NCBI RefSeq assembly: GCF_937906905.1
Contig: NZ_CALERY010000024.1
Location: 1 to 30,820, forward strand
Length of the DNA: 30,820 nt
From: an uncultured Helicobacter sp.
Lineage (GTDB): Bacteria > Campylobacterota > Campylobacteria > Campylobacterales > Helicobacteraceae
Direction: 5' to 3'
Below are positions 24,828 through 30,820 of this stretch, in pieces. The notes under the pieces are model-generated. The model did not search any database and was not told the origin of the DNA. It was given only the letters and a program-made list of their open reading frames with translations. The position numbers and the translations under genes were made by a program. The stretch's first letter is position 1. The number at the start of each line of letters is the position of its first letter.

Positions 24828-26053
24828 AGCCAAAGCGATATAGTCTCCTTGCTGTTTTGTTGGCAGAGTATAAGGCAATATTTACTAATAAGCTTGTGGT
24901 CATGGTTGTAATCATTGGCTCGCTAGTGTATGGTCTGCTGTATCCTATGCCTTATCAAAATGACATCGTTACAAAGCAGCGACTTGTCATCATCGATGAA
25001 GATAGCTCTGCACTTTCTAAGCAGCTTATTTTTCTCATCAGTGCCACACCGGAAATCGCGCTACTAGAGAGTGTGCCTTCACTAGAATCTGCCCAAGCAC
25101 TTATTGAGAGCTTTCAGGCTGATGGCGCACTGCTGATTCCAGAAGGCTTTGAAGCTAATGCCAAAAAGGGTGTGGGCACTATTCTCTCCTACATGGGGAA
25201 TGCCTCGTATTTTCTTGTCTATGGGGCGATTGCTGAAGGCGTGCATAATGCCATCGAGGAGCTAAGTCAGCGCTTGCGCAAGCAGCGCAATCCAGATTTA
25301 CTCTCTACCGAGCTTGTGCATTTAGAATCTATCCCACTCTATAACCCAAGTCTAGGCTATATCAACTACGCTCTTGCTGCGGTGCTTGTGTTTATCCTGC
25401 ACCAAACAGCAATTGCAGGGGCTGGAATCCTAAGTGCTTATCAAAACGCAATCCGCAAGCGCGCTATACAATCGCGCGATCTCGCTGCATTAGGGCATTA
25501 CAGCAATGTCGCAAGCGCGTTGAGTATTGTTAGTGCGAGAATCCTAGCTTTTAGCTCGATTTATGTCGCGCTTTTTGCGCTATATTTTGGGGTGTTTTTC
25601 CCGCTTTTTGGTGTGAGTCATATCGCAAATGCGAGCGATTTTTGGTGCTTTTCGCTGATGTTTATTGCCTGCTGTGTAGCAAGTGGGGTGCTACTAGGGA
25701 GTGTGCTAGAAGATGAGAGCTTGCCTACGCAGGTGATTTTTATCTCTTCCATGCCATTAGTGTTTATTCTAGGCTTCATTTGGCCCAGTGAATTGCTGCC
25801 GAGATTTTTGCAAGGGCTTGGGTATATGATCCCAGCATTTCATGGGGTGCGTGGGCTTATTAGCCTTAATCAAATGGGTGCGAGTTTCGCAGATGTGCGT
25901 GAGCATTTTACTATGCTTTTGGTGTTATTTGGATTTTGCTTTGTGGCTAGTGTTGTAATCTTGCGCATACGCATAAAAAAGGCACGAGATGGGCTTGATA
26001 CCTTGCAAGGCTCTGCTTCTAACGCAGAGATAAATCATAAGGAGCTTGCATGA
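24824..26053 (+). CDS. ABC-2 type permease, second of pair
   Basis: A paralogue of the preceding permease with the same plan in 409 residues: a first membrane segment (about 22-42), an extracytoplasmic domain beginning QRLVIIDEDSSALSKQL (about 53-69), then five hydrophobic segments from about 180 to 390. FIWPSELLPRFLQGLGYMIP (about 319-338) matches the conserved 'P...LP..l..i...iP' stretch of ABC-2 permeases. It overlaps both neighbours by 4 bases (ATGA with the first permease, ATGA with ybgC), so the three are translated together. Matches H. pylori HP1486/HP1487 in type. Without an ATPase in the cluster it must recruit one from elsewhere or work differently. Confidence 0.88.
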   Translation: MKPKRYSLLAVLLAEYKAIFTNKLVVMVVIIGSLVYGLLYPMPYQNDIVTKQRLVIIDEDSSALSKQLIFLISATPEIALLESVPSLESAQALIESFQADGALLIPEGFEANAKKGVGTILSYMGNASYFLVYGAIAEGVHNAIEELSQRLRKQRNPDLLSTELVHLESIPLYNPSLGYINYALAAVLVFILHQTAIAGAGILSAYQNAIRKRAIQSRDLAALGHYSNVASALSIVSARILAFSSIYVALFALYFGVFFPLFGVSHIANASDFWCFSLMFIACCVASGVLLGSVLEDESLPTQVIFISSMPLVFILGFIWPSELLPRFLQGLGYMIPAFHGVRGLISLNQMGASFADVREHFTMLLVLFGFCFVASVVILRIRIKKARDGLDTLQGSASNAEINHKELA

Positions 26054-26478
26054 GAGTCCGCGTGTATTATGAAGATACGGATTGCGGGGGGATTGTCTAT
26101 CACACAAACTACATCAAATACTGCGAACGCGCAAGGAGTGAGGTGTTTTTCCGTGCTGGAGCGCTGCCATCAAGCGGGACTTGTGGCTTTGTCGTGAGCA
26201 CGATAGAGGCGAAGTTTTTGGGCTTTGCTAGGCTTGGAGATGTGCTAGAGGTGCGCACGCAGGTGCAAAAGCTTGGCAAAGTGCAAGTAATTTTGCGCCA
26301 GAGAATCTACAAGCTTCCAGACTCTACCTTGGACTCCAGCCCAGACTCTATTACACCGAGCGAGATGTGTATTTTTGAAGCGATTGTGCGGCTAGGCTAT
26401 GTAGATGTCGTGAGTCAAAGCCCAGCGCAAATCCCAGAGGAGTTTCTGGCATTGCTTAGCACGCTAGAAACTATATAG
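26050..26478 (+). CDS. ybgC: Hotdog-fold acyl-CoA thioesterase, YbgC type
   Basis: This is a small 4-hydroxybenzoyl-CoA thioesterase-like enzyme of 142 residues; in many proteobacteria it is tied to the Tol-Pal envelope system. The family signature YYEDTDCGGIVYHTNYIKYC (6-25) contains the catalytic-site Asp11 and His18, followed by CERARSEVF. In H. pylori the orthologue hydrolyses acyl-CoAs. A Ser/Asp-rich insertion (about residues 88-107, PDSTLDSSPDSITPSE) separates the last strands. It is coded by three GACTC variants of the repeated word and is not typical of the family. The start overlaps the upstream permease by 4 bases. It is the last gene of the efflux block; no tol gene is adjacent. 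Confidence 0.9.
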   Translation: MRVRVYYEDTDCGGIVYHTNYIKYCERARSEVFFRAGALPSSGTCGFVVSTIEAKFLGFARLGDVLEVRTQVQKLGKVQVILRQRIYKLPDSTLDSSPDSITPSEMCIFEAIVRLGYVDVVSQSPAQIPEEFLALLSTLETI

Positions 26479-26507
26479 CTAGAATTTTAGAGGTATGAGA
26501 ATCTACT

Positions 26508-26538
26508 AGAATCTGCGTGTGGATTGTGGGTAGATTCT
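26508..26538. terminator. Inverted motif pair after ybgC
   Basis: AGAATCT (26508-26514) and AGATTCT (26532-26538) are reverse complements; with flanking C-G and T-G pairs the stem can reach 9 bp with a 17-base loop. It lies 29 bases after the ybgC stop and before the gdhA promoter region. There is no T run, so terminator function is only suggested by position. Confidence 0.4.
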
Positions 26539-26593
26539 GGCGTTTGGGCAGGTTTTGCAAGCAGTTTTAAGTCGTATAAAAGTTATAAAAAGA

Positions 26594-26599
26594 TATAGT
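26594..26599 (+). promoter_or_regulatory. Candidate -10 box for gdhA
   Basis: TATAGT lies 39 bases before the gdhA ATG, behind an AT-rich stretch with repeated TATAAAA. AAAAGGAG at 26625-26632 is the ribosome site. No clear -35 element. Positional inference. Confidence 0.35.
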
Positions 26600-26638
26600 C
26601 CTAGAGTCTTCTTAAATTATTCTTAAAAGGAGTTTGTC

Positions 26639-27991
26639 ATGTCGTATTCTGCACAAGTCTTAGCTGCTTTAAAAGAGAAAAATCCATCTCAAAGTGAGTT
26701 TCAGCAAGCTGTGGAAGAGGTGCTTACTACGCTCTCCCCGCTGTTTGACAGAGAGAAGAAGTATGAAAAATACGCCATTCTCGAGCGTTTTGTTATCCCA
26801 GAGAGACAAATTATCTTCCGTGTGCCTTGGGTTGATGATAGTGGCAAAATCCGCGTGAATTACGGCTACCGCGTGCAGTTTAACACCGCCATTGGACCAT
26901 ACAAAGGTGGGCTTAGATTCCACCCTAGTGTCAATCTTGGTGTGATCAAATTCCTAGGCTTTGAGCAGATTTTGAAAAACTCTCTTACCACGCTTGCTAT
27001 GGGCGGCGGTAAAGGCGGGAGCGATTTTGATCCAAAGGGTAAGAGCGATAATGAAGTAATGCGCTTCTGCCAAAGCTTTATGAGTGAGCTTTACCGCCAT
27101 ATCGGTGCGCACACAGATGTCCCTGCTGGGGATATTGGCGTGGGCGGACGCGAGATTGGCTATCTCTTTGGGCAGTATAAAAAGCTCACAAATCGCTTTG
27201 ATGGCGTGCTAACAGGTAAGGGGCTTAATTGGGGTGGCTCACTTGTGCGCCCTGAAGCCACTGGCTATGGCTGTGTGTATTTCGCCCAAGAAATGCTACA
27301 AGAGCGAGGTGAGAGCTTAGAGGGTAAAGTCTGCACGATTTCTGGGGCTGGCAATGTGGCTATCTACACGATAGAAAAGCTCTATCAAGTTGGCGCACTT
27401 CCTGTAACAGCAAGCGACTCTAAAGGTATGATTTATGATAAAGATGGCATTGATGTGGCATTGCTCAAAGAGATCAAAGAAGTCAAGCGAGAGTCGCTAG
27501 AATCCTACGCCAAAGTCAAAAAAAGCGCGCAATACACACCTGTAAGCGCGTATGAAAAAGGCTGCAATGGCGTGTGGGCTATCCCTTGCTTTGCCGCATT
27601 CCCAAGTGCTACGCAAAATGAGCTAAGTGAAAAAGATGCCAAAATCTTGCTCCAAAATGGCTGTAAGTGCATAAGCGAGGGGGCGAATATGCCTTCAACC
27701 AATGAAGCGATTGAGCTATTTTTACAAGCGAAAATCTGCTATGGACCGGGCAAGGCTGCAAACGCTGGCGGCGTGGCAGTGAGTGGGCTAGAAATGGCGC
27801 AAAATGCAAGTATGAATCCGTGGAGCTTTGAAGTAGTCGATACACGCTTGCACGAGATTATGCGCAGTATTTACCAAAATGCCGCGCAAACTGCACAAGA
27901 ATTTGGCGATCCTACCAACCTTGTAATGGGTGCAAATATCGCTGGCTTCCGCAAGGTAGCAGATGCGATGATCGATCAAGGGGTTGTGTAA
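26639..27991 (+). CDS. gdhA: Glutamate dehydrogenase (hexameric, probably NADP-dependent)
   Basis: This enzyme interconverts 2-oxoglutarate plus ammonia and glutamate, an ammonium-assimilation route. The protein has 450 residues, the normal length for the small hexameric class. The substrate-binding region is GPYKGGLRFHP (86-96) and the catalytic lysine is K125 in GGGKGGSDFDP. VPAGDIGVGGREIGYLFGQY, the dinucleotide fold ISGAGNVAIYTIEKL (about 237-251) and GPGKAANAGGVAVSGLEMAQ complete the signature. The strong AAAAGGAG site fits high expression. It stands after the efflux block with its own likely promoter; ogt follows 18 bases later in the same reading frame. Confidence 0.96.
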   Translation: MSYSAQVLAALKEKNPSQSEFQQAVEEVLTTLSPLFDREKKYEKYAILERFVIPERQIIFRVPWVDDSGKIRVNYGYRVQFNTAIGPYKGGLRFHPSVNLGVIKFLGFEQILKNSLTTLAMGGGKGGSDFDPKGKSDNEVMRFCQSFMSELYRHIGAHTDVPAGDIGVGGREIGYLFGQYKKLTNRFDGVLTGKGLNWGGSLVRPEATGYGCVYFAQEMLQERGESLEGKVCTISGAGNVAIYTIEKLYQVGALPVTASDSKGMIYDKDGIDVALLKEIKEVKRESLESYAKVKKSAQYTPVSAYEKGCNGVWAIPCFAAFPSATQNELSEKDAKILLQNGCKCISEGANMPSTNEAIELFLQAKICYGPGKAANAGGVAVSGLEMAQNASMNPWSFEVVDTRLHEIMRSIYQNAAQTAQEFGDPTNLVMGANIAGFRKVADAMIDQGVV

Positions 27992-28009
27992 ATTCATACA
28001 CGCTTCTTA

Positions 28010-28537
28010 GTGCGCGCAAGCTATCGCTCCCCACTAGGGGAGATGATCCTAGAGTCTAGCCAAGGGGCGCTTGTGTGGCTTGGCTTTCGGTGGCACTATC
28101 AACAGCCGTGCGCACAAGTCCCACTCACAAACTCCACATTTTTAGCAAATTCTCCAACTCTCAATAATCCCACAAAAGATCCTATCATCACACAGACAAT
28201 GCGCTGGCTTGATGTGTATTTCTCTGGGGAGATTCCGCGTTTTTCTCCGCCTATTGCATTGAGGGGAAGTGCATTTCAGCAGTGTGTCTGGGAGATAGTG
28301 CGAGGTATCGGGTATGGTGAAGTGCGAAGCTATGGGGAGCTTGCTGCGCAAGTGGCGAGCCGCATGGGCATGAATGCGTGCGCACAGGCAGTGGGTGGAG
28401 CACTAAAGCGCAATCCAATGGTGCTTATTGTCCCCTGTCATCGCATAATTTGTGCCAATGGCGCGCTAGGTGGATATGTAGCAGGAGAATCTATCAAGCA
28501 TGCTTTGCTGCAGCTGGAGAATGAGTCTCGCTTATAG
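28010..28537 (+). CDS. ogt: Methylated-DNA--protein-cysteine methyltransferase
   Basis: This suicide repair protein takes the alkyl group from O6-alkylguanine onto an active-site cysteine. The 175-residue product has the N-terminal RSPLGEMILESSQGALVWL (6-24), the winged-helix DNA-binding part (FQQCVWEIVRGIGYGEVRSY, 89-108) and the active site VPCHRIICANGALGGY, with Cys143. Position 126 is Gln where well-studied enzymes have the arginine finger (RAVG); here AQAVGGA. The likely start is a GTG at 28010, the first usable codon after the in-frame gdhA stop, without a good ribosome site, so it may depend on coupling to gdhA. A perfect CTAGAGTCTAG (28049-28059) lies in its 5' end. It converges on lepA. 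Confidence 0.9.
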   Translation: MRASYRSPLGEMILESSQGALVWLGFRWHYQQPCAQVPLTNSTFLANSPTLNNPTKDPIITQTMRWLDVYFSGEIPRFSPPIALRGSAFQQCVWEIVRGIGYGEVRSYGELAAQVASRMGMNACAQAVGGALKRNPMVLIVPCHRIICANGALGGYVAGESIKHALLQLENESRL

Positions 28538-28605
28538 AATCCCTTTGATTTACTTCTGTATTCTGCTAGATTCTAGGATTGTTACAGGGGCTAAATCTCC
28601 AGAGT

Positions 28606-30399
28606 CTAATCAATCTTTAACACTGCGAGAAATGCTTCTTGTGGTAGATCAACTTTGCCGATAGATTTTAGTCGTTTTTTGCCCTCTTTTTGTTTCTCTA
28701 GGAGTTTGCGCTTTCTTGTGATGTCGCCACCATAGCATTTAGCGGTTACATTTTTGCCCACAGAGCGCACGCTCTCTCGCGCGATAATCTTTGAGCCAAT
28801 GCTCGCTTGAATGGCGACTTCAAAGAGCTGGCGCGGGATAAGATCTTTCATCGACTCCACAAGCGCGCGCCCCTTTTCATAGGCTTTGGATTTTTCCACG
28901 ATGATGGAGAGCGCATCGACTATCTCGCCTGCTACGCGTATATCAAGCCGCACCAAATCCCCACTTCGATACTCGATAGGCTCATAATCAAAGCTCGCAT
29001 AGCCCTTGGTGCAGGATTTGAGCTTGTCATAAAAGTCCATTACAATTTCATTGCTAGGCAGCGCGTATTCTAGCAGCACGCGATCTTGCGTGATGTAGTC
29101 CATTTTCTCCTGCACGCCGCGGCGATTTGCTAGAAGTGTGATGATATTGCCCACAAATTCGCTTGGCGTGATGATACTAGCGCGGACATAGGGCTCTTTG
29201 ATGTGATCAATTTTCTGCACTTCGGGCAGCTCGCTTGGATTTTGCACTTCTATCATAGAGCCATCGGTGAGATAGACTTCATACACCACCGTGGGTGCCG
29301 TGGCGATGAGACTTAGCCCAAACTCCCTCTCCAGCCGCTCTTTGACAACCTCCATATGCAAAAGCCCCAAAAACCCCACGCGGAATCCATACCCTAGCGC
29401 GACAGAAGTCTCTGGCTCAAAGCTTAGGGCGGAGTCATTGAGCTTGAGCTTTTTCAACGCTTCGCGCAGCTCTTCAAACTTATCTGTCTCAATGGGGTAG
29501 ATTCCAGCAAAGACAAAGGGCTTGGCAGGCTTGAAGCCTTCTATTGGCGTTTGTATGGGGGTTTGCGCATCGGTGATCGTGTCGCCTACGGCTAAATCTG
29601 TCAAAGACTTTACCCCAAGAGAGATGATCCCTATTTCACCGCATTCAATCCTATCGGTGGGGATTTTCTGCACAGGGTGTGGGTAGTAAAGCCCTAGAAT
29701 CTCATAGGTTTTTTGACTACTCATCACAAGTACGCTCTGCCCCTTTGCTAGGCTGCCATCTTTAAGCCGCACGAGAGCTAGCGCGCCTAAGTAGTTGTCA
29801 AACCAGCTATCATAGATGAGAGCCTTTGTAGGCGCGTTTGGCTCGCCACTTGGGGCGGGGATTTTGCGCACAATGGATTCTAGTAGCTCGGCTATGCCTA
29901 CGCCGCTTTTGGCACTCACGCTTAGGGCATTAGAGCAGTCAAGCCCTATGCTTTCTTCAATCTCGCTGCACACCTTTGGCACATCGGCTGCTGGGAGGTC
30001 GATTTTATTGACCACTGGGAGAATTTCTAGGTTATTATCAAGGGCGATATAGACATTGGCGATTGTTTGGGCTTCTACGCCTTGCGTGGCATCAACGACA
30101 AGCAGCGCACCCTCACAGGAGCTAAGAGAGCGCGAGACTTCGTAGCTAAAATCCACATGCCCGGGCGTGTCGATGAGATTTAGGATATATTCTTGCCCTT
30201 GATAGACATAGCGCAGGCGCACGGATTGGGCTTTGATGGTAATGCCGCGCTCCTTTTCTATATCCATAGTATCCATAATTTGCGCGGTCATTTCACGCTC
30301 GCTCACCGCCCCACACTCTTGGATAAGCCTATCGGCAAGGGTGGATTTGCCGTGATCGATGTGGGCTATGATAGAAAAATTGCGGATAAATTGCTGCAC
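28606..30399 (-). CDS. lepA: Elongation factor 4 (LepA)
   Basis: This is a ribosome-binding GTPase that can promote back-translocation or ribosome biogenesis. The 597-residue protein has the GTP-binding motifs AHIDHGKST (12-20), DTPGHVDF (77-84) and NKIDLPAA (131-138). It has EF-G-like domains II, III and V, and the LepA-specific C-terminal domain (LLEYALPSNEIVMDFYDKLK, KAKCYGGDITRKRKLLEKQK-like end). The start is a GTG at 30399, one base overlapping the TAG stop of the upstream gene (TAGTG), with GAGGG just upstream. Length and motifs are normal. Confidence 0.97.
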   Translation of the reverse strand: MQQFIRNFSIIAHIDHGKSTLADRLIQECGAVSEREMTAQIMDTMDIEKERGITIKAQSVRLRYVYQGQEYILNLIDTPGHVDFSYEVSRSLSSCEGALLVVDATQGVEAQTIANVYIALDNNLEILPVVNKIDLPAADVPKVCSEIEESIGLDCSNALSVSAKSGVGIAELLESIVRKIPAPSGEPNAPTKALIYDSWFDNYLGALALVRLKDGSLAKGQSVLVMSSQKTYEILGLYYPHPVQKIPTDRIECGEIGIISLGVKSLTDLAVGDTITDAQTPIQTPIEGFKPAKPFVFAGIYPIETDKFEELREALKKLKLNDSALSFEPETSVALGYGFRVGFLGLLHMEVVKERLEREFGLSLIATAPTVVYEVYLTDGSMIEVQNPSELPEVQKIDHIKEPYVRASIITPSEFVGNIITLLANRRGVQEKMDYITQDRVLLEYALPSNEIVMDFYDKLKSCTKGYASFDYEPIEYRSGDLVRLDIRVAGEIVDALSIIVEKSKAYEKGRALVESMKDLIPRQLFEVAIQASIGSKIIARESVRSVGKNVTAKCYGGDITRKRKLLEKQKEGKKRLKSIGKVDLPQEAFLAVLKID

Positions 30400-30820
30400 T
30401 ACACAATCCCTCTAAAATACGCAATAGTCTTTTTTAGCCCCTCTCTTAGCTGCACTTTTGGGCTAAAATCTAGCTCTTTTTTGGCTAGGGTTATATCTGG
30501 TTGGCGTTGCTTTGGGTCATCTTGGGGTAGCGGGAGAAAGACAATCTTTGATTTAGATTCTGTAAGCTCAAGCACATTTTTGGCAAGCTCTAGCATACTA
30601 AATTCGTGTGGATTGCCAATATTTACCGGTCCGTAGAATCCATCTTTGCTATCCATAAGAGCCACCATTCCATCAATCAAATCATTTACATAGCAAAAGC
30701 TTCGCGTTTGACTCCCATCGCCATAAATGGTGATGTCCTCCCCACGCAACGCTTGAATGATAAAATTACTCACCACTCGCCCATCATTTGGGTGCATTCT
30801 AGGACCATAGGTATTAAAAA
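30399..30820 (-). CDS. UDP-glucuronate decarboxylase-like SDR, 3' part only
   Basis: This is the C-terminal 140 residues of an extended short-chain dehydrogenase; the start is beyond the right edge. It begins in the conserved FNTYGPRM. ITIYGDGSQTRSFCYVNDLI, VNIGNPHEFSMLELA and the end RQPDITLAKKELDFSPKVQL follow. This set matches UDP-glucuronate decarboxylases (UDP-xylose synthase) more closely than dTDP-glucose dehydratases or GalE in my reading. With the UDP-glucose dehydrogenase at 7363-8700 it would make UDP-xylose from UDP-glucose. The stop overlaps the lepA start by one base, so lepA may be translated by coupling. The exact nucleotide sugar is inferred, since the N-terminal active site is not in the window. 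Confidence 0.8.
   Translation of the reverse strand, partial: FNTYGPRMHPNDGRVVSNFIIQALRGEDITIYGDGSQTRSFCYVNDLIDGMVALMDSKDGFYGPVNIGNPHEFSMLELAKNVLELTESKSKIVFLPLPQDDPKQRQPDITLAKKELDFSPKVQLREGLKKTIAYFRGIV

Noticed and set aside
23595..26053. Tandem permeases as a recent gene duplication or mobile element
   Set aside because: The two proteins share plan but are strongly diverged, and the same pair order is known in H. pylori, so this is an old, stable block.
26085..26091. G run near the start of ybgC as a slippage site
   Set aside because: It is only about six G long, is in frame and codes for the conserved Gly-Gly of the active-site motif.
30193..30636. 147-codon open frame on the plus strand
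   Set aside because: Antisense to lepA and the decarboxylase-like gene, both of which have clear motifs; treated as a shadow.
1..30820. Motif copies as a CRISPR array or transposon end repeats
   Set aside because: Copies are irregularly spaced, in both orientations and inside housekeeping genes, with no spacers, transposase or target duplications.

Overview
The window looks like core chromosome from a Helicobacter-type member of the Campylobacteria. The support is a set of genes and small syntenic blocks typical of that group. These are the aguB homologue next to a YuiF/HP0758-like permease, the TolC-HlyD-permease-permease block like H. pylori HP1489-HP1486, an orphan HydA2-type hydrogenase small subunit, an LpxR-type lipid A deacylase and a carboxynorspermidine synthase. 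Base composition by eye is in the mid-40s % GC, high for the genus and closer to species such as H. canis than to H. pylori; the species call is inference. I see no rRNA, tRNA, CRISPR array, insertion sequence or prophage, and no gene-free stretch longer than about 210 bases.

Layout. Positions 1-4118 (minus) hold dnaE and, downstream of it, a truncated carboxynorspermidine synthase. A cytochrome c peroxidase (plus, 4286-5371) follows. A long minus-strand run (13357 down to 5506) encodes tcdA, a small very acidic protein, aguB, a YuiF-like permease, a GT4-like glycosyltransferase, UDP-glucose dehydrogenase and the orphan hydrogenase small subunit with a long C-terminal extension. A plus-strand outer-membrane beta-barrel gene (13552-14298) converges on a minus-strand group: hisS, an exported ATP-dependent DNA ligase, hemD and lpxR. 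Divergent from hisS, a plus-strand run carries waaF, a flavin reductase, an efflux block (TolC, HlyD, two ABC-2 permeases and no ATPase) and ybgC, then gdhA and ogt. The window ends with lepA and a truncated UDP-glucuronate decarboxylase-like gene on the minus strand.

Themes. Envelope: waaF, lpxR, UDP-glucose dehydrogenase plus UDP-glucuronate decarboxylase (a route to UDP-xylose), a glycosyltransferase, the OMP and the efflux block. Polyamines: aguB and carboxynorspermidine synthase. Information processing: dnaE, hisS, lepA, tcdA, ligase and ogt.

The most unusual signal is not a gene. A short quasi-palindromic word, full form CTAGANTCTAG (N mostly A or T), is scattered through the window in both orientations, inside and between genes. 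By hand I count seven perfect 11-mers and about 33 copies of the 8-mer CTAGAATC/GATTCTAG, against roughly one expected by chance for the 8-mer. It overlaps stop codons, forms inverted pairs at gene ends, and clusters in poorly conserved protein insertions rich in Asp-Ser and Glu-Ser. This resembles the behaviour of DNA uptake sequences in Neisseria and Pasteurellaceae, but its function here is unknown.
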